Below the pieces are notes generated by a model. That model ran no database searches. It was not told where the DNA came from and worked only from the letters and a program-made list of their open reading frames with translations. A stretch of 64,000 nt of DNA from Halorubrum sp. BOL3-1 (lineage in GTDB: Archaea; Halobacteriota; Halobacteria; Halobacteriales; Haloferacaceae), in NCBI RefSeq assembly GCF_004114375.1, contig NZ_CP034692.1:1-64000 (forward strand), written 5' to 3'. The translations under genes and the position numbers were made by a program. Below, one piece after another: positions 9,239 to 18,886 of the stretch; within the stretch, counting starts at the first letter, position 1; the number at the start of each line of letters is the position of its first letter.

Positions 9239-9718
9239 ATGCGACTCAGCAGCGCGCTGACCGACGCGATCAAGTATCACCTCGTCGCGCTCGTTCCCAC
9301 GGGAATCGGTTTCGCCGTCGCTGGCGTCGCGCTGTGGTTCGGCCTGATCCAGCCGGTCCTCGACACGGCCGTGCTCTCCGGGAACCCGCAACAGATACTC
9401 CAGTCGGTCGCGAACGCTCCCATCAGCCCGGTCCTCATCGGCGTCGGCGTCGTCGTCGGACTGTTCGTCCGTCGGGTCGGTCGGACGGCGCTCCTGTTCA
9501 AGTTACACGGGTCGACGGTCGTCGACGTCGTCGACAGAGAGGTGGTCCCCGGCGAGCCGGAGCGCGGCGACGGTAGCCATGGCGAGGGGACGGATAGCGG
9601 GTCCGCGACCGACGAGCCGGTGACTGACGAGTCGGTGACCGACGAGACCGCGACCGACGTGTCGGAACCCGACGAGGCCGAGGACAGCACCGGCGGGGAC
9701 GGTCCCGAGACGGTATAG
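9239..9718 (+). CDS. Small haloarchaeal membrane protein with acidic tail
   Basis: Not assigned to a family. The 159-residue product has two hydrophobic segments: VALVPTGIGFAVAGVALWFG (about 16-35) and ISPVLIGVGVVVGLFV (about 62-77). A Thr/Asp/Glu-rich tail of about 50 residues (repeats of DEPVTDESVTDET type) probably faces the cytoplasm or the salt-rich exterior. The longer open frame starts at 9080, but composition changes at 9239 and the A/T box supports that start. It lies 219 nt ahead of pspA on the same strand. A link with the envelope-stress gene is only suggested by position. Confidence 0.6.
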   Translation: MRLSSALTDAIKYHLVALVPTGIGFAVAGVALWFGLIQPVLDTAVLSGNPQQILQSVANAPISPVLIGVGVVVGLFVRRVGRTALLFKLHGSTVVDVVDREVVPGEPERGDGSHGEGTDSGSATDEPVTDESVTDETATDVSEPDEAEDSTGGDGPETV

Positions 9719-9906
9719 ACACCAAATACCGACGACGGAGACCGCGAAACGGACGCTGACGACGCGCGAACCGCGGACCGCGCCACTGGGACCGACCGCT
9801 GAGCCGGTCCGACGCCGTTCGGTCGCCCGCCGGAACCGAAGCGATCCGGCCTCTCGTCGGCTGAGACGACCGCGGGAGGGGATCTCTCCACGCCGAACCG
9901 CATGAG

Positions 9907-9914
9907 GTTTTAAC
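9907..9914 (+). promoter_or_regulatory. A/T box of pspA
   Basis: GTTTTAAC is about 28 nt before ATG 9938. A purine-rich AAGGTGG directly before the ATG could also serve as a ribosome site on any longer transcript. Confidence 0.55.
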
Positions 9915-9937
9915 GGGTGGAACGCGTACAAGGTGGT

Positions 9938-10828
9938 ATGGGAATCCTCTCGCGCGCCTCCTACGTCATCCGTTCGAAGGTGAATACCCTCCTCAACCGG
10001 GCGGAAGACCCGACCGAGTCCCTCGACTACTCGTACGAACAGATGCGCGACGAACTCCAGGACGTGAAACAGGGGATCGCGGACCTGACGACCCAAAAGA
10101 AGCGCCTGGAGATTCAAAAGCGCAAGCTCGAAGAGAACGTCGAAAAGCACAATCGCCAGGCCAGAGAGGCGGTCCAGCAGGACCGCGACGACCTCGCCCG
10201 GAAGGCCTTAGAGAAGAAGAAATCGAAGATGGCCCAGATGGAGGAGCTGGAGGGTCAGATCGCGGAGCTGAACGACACCCAAGACCAGCTCGTCGAAAAA
10301 AAGAACAAGCTCCAGAACCGCATCGAGGAGTTCCGCACGAAAAAGGAGACGATGAAGGCCCGCTACGAGGCGGCCGAGGCGTCCTCGCGCGTCTCCGAGG
10401 CGATGACCGGCGTCGGCGACGAGATGGAAGACGTGAGCCGCTCCATCGATCGCGCCGAGGAGCGCACCGAGGAGATGGAGGCGCGGTCGGAGGCGATGGA
10501 CGAGCTGGAGGAGTCCGGCGCGTTCGAGGACGCGCTCTCGGACAAGGACAACATCGACCGCGAGTTAGAGAGCCTCTCGACGGACAGCGAGGTCGACGCC
10601 GAGCTGGAGACGCTCAAAGGTGAACTCGGGGAGGGAAAACCGGCGAACGGCGACGGCGGCGCCACCGACGAAGAGGTCGACGCCGAGCTGGAGGACATCG
10701 AGAGCGAGATGGACGCCGACGACCTGGAGGCCGACCTCGACGACGGCGACGCCGGCACCGACCTCGACGAGGAACTCGACGTCAAGCTGGAGGAGTCCGA
10801 GGCGGACGCCGACGAACAGCGGAACTGA
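9938..10828 (+). CDS. pspA: PspA/IM30-family membrane-associated coiled-coil protein
   Basis: Phage-shock-protein A / Vipp1 homologue (296 aa), a peripheral membrane protein expected to assemble into rods or rings that stabilise the membrane under stress. It has the short amphipathic start (MGILSRASYVIRSKVNTLL), the family DYSYEQMRDELQDV stretch and a long coiled coil to about residue 190 (KKRLEIQKRKLEENVEKHN). A haloarchaeal acidic tail of about 90 residues with DAELE/DADDLEADLDD repeats follows. No pspB/C or pspF homologues are adjacent. Confidence 0.9.
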   Translation: MGILSRASYVIRSKVNTLLNRAEDPTESLDYSYEQMRDELQDVKQGIADLTTQKKRLEIQKRKLEENVEKHNRQAREAVQQDRDDLARKALEKKKSKMAQMEELEGQIAELNDTQDQLVEKKNKLQNRIEEFRTKKETMKARYEAAEASSRVSEAMTGVGDEMEDVSRSIDRAEERTEEMEARSEAMDELEESGAFEDALSDKDNIDRELESLSTDSEVDAELETLKGELGEGKPANGDGGATDEEVDAELEDIESEMDADDLEADLDDGDAGTDLDEELDVKLEESEADADEQRN

Positions 10829-10851
10829 GGCGTCGAGTCTCGTCTCCCCGC

Positions 10852-11898
10852 TCACTCCGAATCCGGGCGCGCGCCGGTCCCCGCGCGGTCCTGGTCGGTG
10901 AGTCGGATCGCGCCGCCGGACAGGTCGACGCCGTCGTACGGGTCCGCAGCGAGCAGCAGCGAGCCGTCGAGGTCGGCGTAATCGAGGAGCGGTGCGAGCT
11001 GTGCGGCCGCCGCGATGGAGGCGTTCGACTCGATCATACAGCCGCACATCACCTCCAGCCCGTGCGCCCGCGCGGCGGCGATCACCCGGCGCGCCTCCAA
11101 CAGCCCGCCGGTCTTCATCAGCTTCAGGTTCGCGATATCGCAGCGTTTTGCGACCGCGGGCACGTCCGCGGCGGTCACGCAGGACTCGTCGGCGGCGATC
11201 GGGAGGGAAGCGCGCTCGTAGACGTACCGGAGCCCTTCGGGGTCGTCGGCCGGGACCGGCTGTTCGACGAACTCGACGTCGCGGTCCGCGAGCCACTCGG
11301 CCTTCGCGACCGCCTCCTTCGGCGTCCACGCCTCGTTGGCGTCGACGCGCAACCGGGCGTCGGGCGCGGCGTCGCGGACCGCGTCGATCAGCTCTCGGTC
11401 GCGGTCAGTGCCGAGCTTGATCTTCAACGCGGAGTGGCCCGCCTCGACGGCGTCGGCCGCCTTCTCGCGGACGCGGTCGGTCTCGTCGAGTCCGATCGTG
11501 AACGATGTCTTCGGCGCGTCGGTCGGGTCGAGTCCCCACAGGCGGTAGAGGGGCACGCCCAGCCGCTTCGCGGCGAGGTCGTGGACCGCGATCGAGACGG
11601 CGGCTCGGGCGGCGGGATTGTCGTTCACGACCGCCCGCAGCGCGGACTCGACCTCGTGGAGAGCGTGGGGGTCCCCGACGCGCTCGACCGCGTCGAGGAG
11701 CTCCGGCACGACCGCTTCGACCGTGTCTGCGGTCTCGCCGTAGTGCGTCGACGGGGCCGCGCCGCCGATCCCGGTCATCCCGGCCTCGTCGGTGATCCGA
11801 ACGATCACGTTCTCGGCGGTCGTCTGAGTGCCGCGGGCGATGGTGAACGGATTTTCGAGGGGCATCGAGACCCGCTCGAACTCGGCGTCGAGCGTCAT
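10852..11898 (-). CDS. dgcA: Enolase-superfamily epimerase, DgcA/dipeptide-epimerase type
   Basis: Muconate-lactonising subgroup of the enolase superfamily (348 aa). Catalytic features are visible: the KIKLG lysine motif, metal ligands in RVDANEAW, VEFVEQPVP and IAADESC, and the second lysine in NLKLMKTGGLLEA. The family includes L-Ala-D/L-Glu epimerases and N-acetyl-D-glutamate racemase (DgcA). Because it overlaps a DUF1611 gene (DgcN type) by 4 nt, the D-glutamate route is the better guess: DgcN acetylates D-Glu and DgcA racemises N-acetyl-D-Glu. Dipeptide epimerase remains possible. Confidence 0.78.
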   Translation of the reverse strand: MTLDAEFERVSMPLENPFTIARGTQTTAENVIVRITDEAGMTGIGGAAPSTHYGETADTVEAVVPELLDAVERVGDPHALHEVESALRAVVNDNPAARAAVSIAVHDLAAKRLGVPLYRLWGLDPTDAPKTSFTIGLDETDRVREKAADAVEAGHSALKIKLGTDRDRELIDAVRDAAPDARLRVDANEAWTPKEAVAKAEWLADRDVEFVEQPVPADDPEGLRYVYERASLPIAADESCVTAADVPAVAKRCDIANLKLMKTGGLLEARRVIAAARAHGLEVMCGCMIESNASIAAAAQLAPLLDYADLDGSLLLAADPYDGVDLSGGAIRLTDQDRAGTGARPDSE

Positions 11899-12980
11899 TC
11901 GTCGTCACCCTCTCCCGACCGCTCGTCGACCCCGAGCCCGGCGTCGACCGCGGCCTCGACGATGCGGTCCGCGCCGTCTCTGACCGGATCGGCCGCGGGA
12001 ACGTCCGCCGCCTCAGCGAACGACGCGACGGCGTCGGCGGCCGCCTCGTCGTCCGCGATGTCCCTCGTGTTGAGCGCACCGGCGACGACCGCGGTCTCGC
12101 GGACGGGGTCCGCGAGCCCCTCGTAGCGGTCGACGTACTCTCCGATCGGCGGGAGCGAGAAGGACTCGTAGCCGTGGACCGCCTCGCGGCCAGCGGCGTG
12201 ACAGAGCACGAGGCCGTCCGGCATCGACCCGTGGAGGATGCCGCAGGTGACCGCCGAGTAGGCGGGGTGGACGATGCTCCCCTGACCCTCGACGACGAGC
12301 AGGTCGTGGTCGCCGTCGGCCTCGACAAGCATCTCCTCGACCGCGCCCGCGGCGAAGTCGGAGACGACGCGGTCGATCGGGTTCCCCCAGCCCGCGATCA
12401 TGATCCCGGTCTGGCCGGTGGGGACGAACGCGGCGTCGATCCCGCGCTCGCGGGCGGCCGCGACGATCTCCAGCGATGCGGTCATCTTCCCGACCGAGCA
12501 GTCGGTCCCCACGGTGAGCAGCACGTCGGCTTCCACGTCCCCCGAGGCGCCGGTCGCGACCGTCAGGTCGTCGTCCGGCTCACGCACGTCGACGAGGTCG
12601 ACGCCGTGTTCGGCCGCGAGCGCGGCCAACTTCTCGTCGTCGTTCAGGAAGTAGTGGAGACCGCTGACCACGTCGCAGCCGGACTCGATCGCGGTCTCAA
12701 GGTCGGACCGCCACGACTCGTCGAAGCCGCCGCCGATGGGCGCAATCCCGACGTAGAGGGCGTCGAGGTTGCCGTCCGCGGCCGCGAGCGCGTCCGAGAA
12801 CGACTCGACGATCGGCGCGTCCGGGAGGTCCGAGACGTGGTCGCGCACGCGGTCACCGGTGCGGTCCCGGTCGAGGACAGCCCGGACCTCTTGGTCGCCG
12901 TAGCGCATGACGCCGAGCGCGGTCTTCGCGCGGTCGGGGAACTTCTCGTGGGCCAGCACCGCGATCCGCTCTGTCTCCAT
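11895..12980 (-). CDS. dgcN: DUF1611 P-loop protein, probable D-glutamate N-acetyltransferase
   Basis: DUF1611 family protein of 361 residues. The C-terminal half holds a modified P-loop (TVGTDCSVGKMTASLEI) followed by PTGQTGIMIAGWG and VEGQGSIVHPAYSAV, all diagnostic. The N-terminal half is the DUF1611 Rossmann-like domain. A bacterial member (DgcN) N-acetylates D-glutamate in a DgcN-DgcA catabolic route. ATG 12980 is selected from a much longer open frame because an A/T box (GGTTTAAG, minus strand, about 13004-13012) lies 28 nt before it. The upstream extension is the antisense of a repeat element. Confidence 0.8.
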   Translation of the reverse strand: METERIAVLAHEKFPDRAKTALGVMRYGDQEVRAVLDRDRTGDRVRDHVSDLPDAPIVESFSDALAAADGNLDALYVGIAPIGGGFDESWRSDLETAIESGCDVVSGLHYFLNDDEKLAALAAEHGVDLVDVREPDDDLTVATGASGDVEADVLLTVGTDCSVGKMTASLEIVAAARERGIDAAFVPTGQTGIMIAGWGNPIDRVVSDFAAGAVEEMLVEADGDHDLLVVEGQGSIVHPAYSAVTCGILHGSMPDGLVLCHAAGREAVHGYESFSLPPIGEYVDRYEGLADPVRETAVVAGALNTRDIADDEAAADAVASFAEAADVPAADPVRDGADRIVEAAVDAGLGVDERSGEGDDE

Positions 12981-13057
12981 GCGGAGTCGCTCGCCCTCGG
13001 CGGTCTTAAACCGGTCGGGCGAGTCGGTCGTCGATGGCAAAATTCGATCCGAACGCG

Positions 13058-13390
13058 GTGGCGCGCGCCTGCGAGCGGCCGCCACCGGCGACCGCGAAGC
13101 AGCGTCGCGCGAGGGAGTCGGCCGACCGGAGCGAAGCGGAGGGAGGCCGACGAGGCTGGGGAGGTGTGAGGCTGCGATGCTGTGCGGTCGGGCGGGACTC
13201 GAAGGAGCAGCCGCGAGGACGAAGACGCGCGACGCAAGGACCGCAAGGAGCGAGTAGCACGGGCGACTGAGGGCCACAACGAGCGTGCGCCCGCCTCCCG
13301 GCTGGGGCTTCGGAGGTCGTGGCCGGGGTATCAATCACGATAGTGTTGATCACGTACAGCCTCCCGGCTGGGGCTTCGGTGGTCTCTATC
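13058..13390. repeat. Non-coding repeat element, copy A (236-bp block plus two spaced direct repeats)
   Basis: GC-rich gene-free block that aligns along its length with 56973-57325. Shared blocks include GCGAGGGAGTCGGC, GACGAGGCTGGGGAGG, GGGCGGGACTCGAAGG and GAGCGTGCGCCC. At its right end a 25-bp unit containing CGGCTGGGGCTTCGG occurs twice (13294-13318 and 13360-13384, one mismatch) around a 41-nt unique stretch with an imperfect palindrome (ATCAATCACGATAGTGTTGAT). Open frames across it differ between the two copies, so conservation is at DNA or RNA level. It sits upstream of the minus-strand dgcN start. Confidence 0.75.
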
Positions 13391-13459
13391 GAGTCCGAGA
13401 CGTCAGCCTGATCGACCGAGAATCAGAGCTCCGTCGCACTACGAAAATCGCTGTTGTAG

Positions 13460-13777
13460 CTACGCGCTGCCGTCGACGAACTGCTCTGCGCCCTCGTAGA
13501 ACCAGTAGCCGTTCTCCCGCATCGCGCGGCCGAGCTCTTGGTGGAACTCGACGAAGTCCGCGAACTCCTCCCGCTCGACGTTCTCGAAGATCTTCTCGAC
13601 GGAGACGACCGTCTCGTAGTCGACCCGGACCGGGTGGTCACCGTACTGCTCGACGTACTCCGCGGCCGACAGCGGAAAGTCCTCCTCCTCGTCGATCTTC
13701 TTCGCGAGCACGGCGTGGCCGTACTGCCGCCTGCCCTCGCTCCCCTGCTCGCCGTCGGGGTCGTGTGGCCAGTCCAT
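13460..13777 (-). CDS. Conserved haloarchaeal protein, DUF5785-like
   Basis: Small soluble acidic protein of 105 residues starting MDWPHDPDGEQGSEGRRQYG, which I associate with haloarchaeal DUF5785; the family name is from memory. The start at 13777 matches a sharp change in composition, and an A/T-like ACTATGCC lies about 27 nt ahead. The middle is rich in acidic and aromatic residues (FPLSAAEYVEQYGDHPVRVDYE) and the end is ENGYWFYEGAEQFVDGSA. No catalytic motif is evident. It stands alone between the repeat element and the divergent chemotaxis transducer. Confidence 0.7.
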   Translation of the reverse strand: MDWPHDPDGEQGSEGRRQYGHAVLAKKIDEEEDFPLSAAEYVEQYGDHPVRVDYETVVSVEKIFENVEREEFADFVEFHQELGRAMRENGYWFYEGAEQFVDGSA

Positions 13778-13953
13778 ACCGAACGATTCGCCGGATCGGG
13801 CATAGTGGTTTCGGATGGAGCGGTCGATCCCGCGTCTCCCGGGACCGCGGTCTGCCCCGCCAGCCGTTCGGTTCGGCGCCGAAACCCGCCGTCGGACGCG
13901 ACGCTCGGTCGGCCCCTCGACCGCAAAGTATCTTATTTGATATTCTGCCACCG

Positions 13954-13963
13954 GTGTTTATCA
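13954..13963 (+). promoter_or_regulatory. A/T box of the transducer gene
   Basis: GTGTTTATCA is centred about 27 nt before ATG 13986. An ATG at 13964 would encode only ten codons overlapping the start and would lie upstream of the expected transcription start. Confidence 0.5.
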
Positions 13964-13985
13964 ATGGCTGTGAAAAGAACGGATT

Positions 13986-16510
13986 ATGTCCGCTGACGAC
14001 CGAGACAGCGTCCTCCGACGTCTCTCCGATCGACTCCGCAGCCGGTATCTCTTCAAAATCGCAGCGGCGGTCATCGTCGTCTCGACCGTGCTGCTCGGTA
14101 CGGGTGCGGTCGCCGTCGATCAGGTCCGAGCGAGCGTCGAGTCCGACGCGCGGGAGACGATGACGAGCGCCGCCGAACGGGAGGCCGAGGGAATCGACGG
14201 GTTCGTCGAAGACGCGAACGGGTACACGCTCCGGGTCTCGTCGGCCGCCGGCGTACAGTCGTCCAGTGAGGGACGGATTCGCGACGAGCTCCGGCAGAAC
14301 GCCGACCTGCTCCCCGAGTACGTGGTCGACGTCCACTACTACGACATGGTGTCGAACGATGTCACCGTGAGTACCTCACCGACGATGGAAGGGACGACGT
14401 TCTCCGAGGACGAACGGCCGTGGGCGGTTGGACCGGCGGCCTTCGCCACCAACAACGACGTGCGCTCCTTCGAGACGTACACGGCCGACGGCCAGGACCG
14501 GTTGGGCTTCGTCAGCCCGATCAACAACGTGCCCGGCAAGGCGATCGTTATCACCGTCGACCTGTCCGAGCGCGGCTCGCTTCTGACCGCCCCGGTCGAC
14601 GGCGGTAACACGCAGGTCGTCTCCACCGCCACCGGGCAGGTCGCGCTGGCGTCGAACAGCGACGCGATCTCGAACGACTACTTCTTGATGGAGGAGCTGT
14701 CGCACTTGGAAACCGACGTCACGGGACCGATCGCGACCGACGTCACCGATTCCGAACAGGAGGTCGTGAACGGGTCCGCGATCGCCACGGCGACCGCGCC
14801 CGTCGAGGAGAAATACTGGGCCGTCGTCGTCGCGGCCCCGGAAGACGAGGTGTACGGTACCGTCGGTGACGTGACGCAGACCGTACTGGTTCTGATCGCC
14901 ATCTCGGTCGTCGGCCTGCTCGCCGTGGGCGCGTTCGTCGTGCGCGACGTGAACGGGTCCGTCGACGACCTGCGGGGGTACGCCGAGGCGATCGAGGCGG
15001 GCGAACTGGACGTCGAGATCGACCGCGACCGGGCCGACGAGTTCGGGCAGCTCGCGGCGCTTTTCGACCGCATCCGGGAGACGATGCGCGAGCAGATCGA
15101 GGCGGTCGAGGAGTCCGCCGACGACGCCGCGGCGGCCCGCGAGGAGGCGGAGTCGCTCTCGGCGCACTTAGAGACGAAGGCCGACGAGTACGAGGCGACG
15201 ATCGACGCGGTCGCAGACGGCGACCTCACCCGCCGACTCGACCCGGAAAGCGAGAGCGAGGTGATGACGGCCATCGCGGAGTCGCTCAACGAGACGCTCG
15301 ACCGGCTGGAAGCGCTCGTCGTCGATATTCAGGACGCCGCCGAGACGGTCGGTAAACAGAGCGCCGACGTGACCGCCTCCGCCGCAGAGGTCGAGTCGAC
15401 GAGCGTCGACGTCGCCGAGAGCGTCGAGGAGATCTCGGTCGGTACGGAGCGACAGGAGGAGACGCTCGCGACCGCGGTCGCCGAGCTCGACGACCTCTCG
15501 GCCACCGTCGAGGAGATCGCCTCCTCGACGGACGAGCTGGCGGAGCGGTCGGCGGCGACCGCAGAGGCCGGTGAGGCGGGCCGTGAAGAAGCCGGCACGG
15601 CGATCGACCGCATGAACCGCATCGACGACGAGGTCGGCCGGACCGTCGACGAGATGCGCGACCTGCGCGACGAGGTCGAGCGCATCGGCGATGTCGTCGA
15701 ACTCATCGACGACATCGCAGAGCAGACGAACATCCTCGCGCTCAACGCCTCCATCGAGGCGGCCCGCGCGGGCGAGGCCGGCGACGGCTTCGCGGTCGTC
15801 GCCCGCGAGGTGAAGGATCTGGCCGAGGAGACCGCCGAGGCGACAGCCGAGGTCGAGGAACTCATCGCGGGCGTCGAGGGGTCCACCGAGTCGGTCGCGG
15901 ACGGCCTGTTCTCGATGGAGGACGACGTCGAGACCGGGCGGGCGGTCGTCGAGGAGACCGTCGAGACGCTCGAATCGATCGTCGCGGACGTCGAGGACGC
16001 CAACGCGGGGGTCCAGTCCATCAACGACGCCACCGACCAGCAGGCTGAGTCGACCCAGGAGGCCGTCTCGATGGTCGACGAAGTCGCCGAGGTGAGCGTC
16101 GAGACGGCGAGCGAGGCGCAGAACGCCTCCGCCGCCGCCGAGGAGCAGACCGCCGCGATCGGTCAGATATCCGCGAGCGCGGAGTCGCTGTCGACGCGCG
16201 CCGACGACCTCCGCGTGCTCGCCGACGAGTTCGAGGCACGCGAGGCGGCGGCCGTCGAGGCGGACGTCGACGGCCCCGACGACGGTACTGATCTCGACGA
16301 CGCCACCGATCTCGACGACGCTACCGGTCTCGACGACCGCGACGCCGAGGGCACTCCCGACGAACTGCCGGGGGAAGAAGCCGATCCCCCGAGTTCGAGT
16401 TCGGCACGGACGACGCGGAAGCGGCGACCGACGGCGCGAACGCGACTCCCGCCGCGACCGACGACAGCGAAGCCGCCGTCGACGGCGAAACCGCCCCCGG
16501 CGACGACTGA
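13986..16510 (+). CDS. Methyl-accepting chemotaxis (Htr-like) transducer, frameshifted in its acidic tail
   Basis: Membrane chemoreceptor feeding CheA/CheW. TM1 is about residues 23-47 and is followed by a dCache-type extracellular sensor (about 50-290). TM2 is about 297-317, then HAMP and a second HAMP-like helix pair. The signalling hairpin is at about 565-615 (LIDDIAEQTNILALNASIEA). The literal frame continues to 16787, antisense over the next gene, with an Arg/Ser/Pro-rich run that is not credible. After C5 at 16386-16390 a one-base shift gives a normal acidic tail (EFEFGTDDAEAATDG) ending at 16510, so one base is probably missing there. No che genes are nearby. Confidence 0.88.
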
Positions 16511-16531
16511 TCCCGGCGCGGTCGCGGCGCC

Positions 16532-18673
16532 TCAGTCGTCCGCCGACGCCGGCTCGTCGCCCGCCGGCTCGATGCCGACCTCGATCTCCGCGGACGCGGC
16601 CTTGTACTCGGGGATCTTGGCGCGCTCGTCGAGCACGTCGTTGGTGAGGCGGTTCGCGGAGGCGGCCGCGAAGTGCGGCGTGGTCCAGATGACGCCCTCC
16701 TTGATGTCCTCGGTGACGTCGGCGCGGACCGTGATCTCCCCGCGGCGCGAGTTCAGCGTTACGTCGTCGCCGTCCTCGATCCCGTAGCGCTCGGCGTCGT
16801 TCGGGTGGATGTCAACGAAGTTCTCCGGGTGTTGCTTCGAGAGCGTGGGCGACCGCCGGCTCATCGTCCCGGTGTTGTAGTGTTCTTCGAGCCGCGCCGT
16901 GGTCAACACGAGGGGGTACTCCTCGTCCGGGACCTCCTTCGGCTCCTGGTGGACGACGCCCTCGATGCGGCCGAGACCGTCTTCGGTCTCGAACGAGTCC
17001 TCGTAGAGGAACGAGTCGCCCTCGTCGCCCTCCTCGTAGCAGGGCCAGTGGAGCCCCGTCTCGCCGAGCGCGTCGTAGGTCATCCCGTGCATGATCGGAC
17101 AGACCTCGCGCAGCTCCTCGAACACGTCCTCGGGACCGTCAAAGTCGAACTCGTCGCCGTCGAACAGCCGCGTCCCGACCTCACAGAGGATGTCGAGGTC
17201 GTGCCGCGTGTTCTCGTGGACCTTGTGGACGCCGCGCATGCGCTGGACGCGGCGATCGGTGTTGGTGACGGTGCCGCCGCGCTCGGCCCACGTCGTCGCC
17301 GGCAGGACGACGTCCGCCAGCTCGGCGGTCTCGGTCATGAAGATGTCCTGGACCATCATGAAGTCCAGCTCCTCGCGGAACCGACGCTCGGTCTCGTTGC
17401 CGTCCGGCTCGCTCATGATCGGGTTCTCGCCCATGACGTAGAGTCCGTGGACGGTGTCTCCGATCGCGTGGGAGATTTCGACGTTCGTCAGCCCCGGCTC
17501 CGACGGGACCTCGAAGCCCCACACCTCCTCGACGGACTCGCGGGCCTCGTCGTCGTCGACGAGCTGGTAGCCCGGCAGGACGTTCGGCATCGCGCCCACG
17601 TCACAGGTGCCCTGAACGTTGTTCTGCCCGCGCAGGGGGTTGACGCCCGTGCCGGGGCGGCCGAGGTTCCCCGTGACTAAGGCGAGGTTGATCTCGTTCT
17701 GGACGTTGTCGACGCCGCACGTGTGCTGACTCATCCCCATCCCGGTGAATATCGCGGCGTCATTGGCCATCGCGTACTTCTCGGCGGCGAGTTCGATGTC
17801 TTCGAGCGGAACGCCACACTCCTCGGCGGCCGCCTCCTTGTCGAACTCCGCGAGCGTTCCTTTCAGGTGGTCGAACCCCTTCGTGCGCGCCTCGACGAAC
17901 TCCTCGTCGATCCAGCCAGCGTCCGGCTCCTCCTCGTGACGCTCCAGGATCGTCTTGAGGACGACGTTCAGGAGAGGGATGTCGGTACCGGGCTTCAACT
18001 GGAGGTGTATGTGCCGGTCGGTGTCGTCGATCTCGAACGACCGGGTCGTCTTGTTCGCGTGCGGGTCGACCTGAATCACGGTCGCCCCCTCTAAGACGGC
18101 CTGCCGGAAGTACTGGCTGTTGGCGATCGGGTGCTGCTCGCCCGGGTTCGCCCCCTGGATCCACAGCACGTCCGCCGACACCTCTAGGTCGGCCATGCTG
18201 TTCGTCATCGCGCCCATCCCGAGGCTGGTCCGGAGCGCCCAGACGGTGGAGGCGTGACACATCCGCGTACAGTTGTCGACCTGGTTGGTACCGTACCGCC
18301 GCGCGAGCTTCTGGATGAGGTAATTCTCCTCGTTGAACGTCTTCGAGGAGCCGAAAAAGCCCATCCCATCGGGACCGTGATCGTCGCGAATTCCCTCCAT
18401 CTCGTCGACGACGCGGCCGAGTGCCTCGTCCCACGTCGCCTCGCGGAACTCCCCGTCCTCTTTGATCAGGGGGTCGGTCAGCCGGTCCTCGTGGTCGACG
18501 ACTTGGGTCGCCGCGCCGCCCTTGATACAGACGCTCCCCTCGTTGACCGGCGCGTCGCCCCACGGCATGAAGCGCATCTCGCCCGGCTCGTCGCCCTCGA
18601 GGACGCGGATCCCACACCCCACGCCGCAGTACGGACAGATCGTCTTCTTCGCGCCGTCCGGCTCACTGGACAT
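16532..18673 (-). CDS. Formate dehydrogenase alpha subunit (molybdopterin oxidoreductase)
   Basis: Molybdenum/tungsten bis-MGD enzyme of 713 residues, most like FdhF-type formate dehydrogenases. A 4Fe-4S cluster is predicted from Cys13, Cys16, Cys20 and Cys49 (CPYCGVGCGIRV, GSVCIKGG). The active-site metal ligand is Cys139 in NCTRMCHAST, so this is a cysteine form, not selenocysteine. Pterin-domain motifs include GMGMSQHTCGVDN and NPLRGQNNVQGTCDVG, and the C-terminal domain has TTARLEEHYNTGTMSRRSP. There is no twin-arginine signal, so it is cytoplasmic. It is divergent from a formaldehyde dehydrogenase gene, which suggests formaldehyde to formate to CO2. No beta/gamma subunit is adjacent. Confidence 0.88.
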   Translation of the reverse strand: MSSEPDGAKKTICPYCGVGCGIRVLEGDEPGEMRFMPWGDAPVNEGSVCIKGGAATQVVDHEDRLTDPLIKEDGEFREATWDEALGRVVDEMEGIRDDHGPDGMGFFGSSKTFNEENYLIQKLARRYGTNQVDNCTRMCHASTVWALRTSLGMGAMTNSMADLEVSADVLWIQGANPGEQHPIANSQYFRQAVLEGATVIQVDPHANKTTRSFEIDDTDRHIHLQLKPGTDIPLLNVVLKTILERHEEEPDAGWIDEEFVEARTKGFDHLKGTLAEFDKEAAAEECGVPLEDIELAAEKYAMANDAAIFTGMGMSQHTCGVDNVQNEINLALVTGNLGRPGTGVNPLRGQNNVQGTCDVGAMPNVLPGYQLVDDDEARESVEEVWGFEVPSEPGLTNVEISHAIGDTVHGLYVMGENPIMSEPDGNETERRFREELDFMMVQDIFMTETAELADVVLPATTWAERGGTVTNTDRRVQRMRGVHKVHENTRHDLDILCEVGTRLFDGDEFDFDGPEDVFEELREVCPIMHGMTYDALGETGLHWPCYEEGDEGDSFLYEDSFETEDGLGRIEGVVHQEPKEVPDEEYPLVLTTARLEEHYNTGTMSRRSPTLSKQHPENFVDIHPNDAERYGIEDGDDVTLNSRRGEITVRADVTEDIKEGVIWTTPHFAAASANRLTNDVLDERAKIPEYKAASAEIEVGIEPAGDEPASADD

Positions 18674-18886
18674 TGGTCTCACCGTCGCCGTGTGTGTTCA
18701 TATCACATGGTCGATCGTCTCGATTGATGAGTGTATCGGTGGATCCGGCGGGAGATGGCGCGAGCCGCGGTTCGCTCCGGTAGCGAACAACACGTGTTAA
18801 CATCCCTAATCAAGTTATTGTTAACAGTAAAATATAATGGAAAAACATTTACTATGATTTACTAACACGTTACAATCGGAATCAAC
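18674..18886. promoter_or_regulatory. Divergent AT-rich promoter region with palindromic elements
   Basis: Region between the formate and formaldehyde dehydrogenase genes. It holds a perfect 10-bp palindrome AACACGTGTT (18789-18798), the sequence GTTAAC twice 24 bp apart (18796-18801 and 18820-18825), and a partial repeat AACACGTT (18864-18871). An A/T box, ATTTACTAA (about 18857-18865), is at leaderless distance from ATG 18887. These are candidate operator sites for co-regulation of both genes. The binding protein is unknown. Confidence 0.55.

Noticed and set aside
12981-13334. N-terminal extension of the DgcN-like protein
   Set aside because: The extension is translated from the repeat element and the A/T box fits ATG 12980.
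13294-13384. CRISPR array at the spaced repeats of copy A (and 57224-57325 of copy B)
   Set aside because: Only two repeats per locus, repeat lengths differ (25 and 33 bp), no cas genes, and a 240-bp block is conserved with them. Kept as a non-coding repeat element instead.
16511-16787. C-terminal run-on of the transducer frame
   Set aside because: It is Arg/Ser/Pro-rich, antisense to the formate dehydrogenase gene, and a one-base shift gives a normal acidic ending at 16510.
18255-18260. Selenocysteine in the formate dehydrogenase
   Set aside because: The active-site codon is a normal Cys (RMCH) and no in-frame TGA occurs in the gene.
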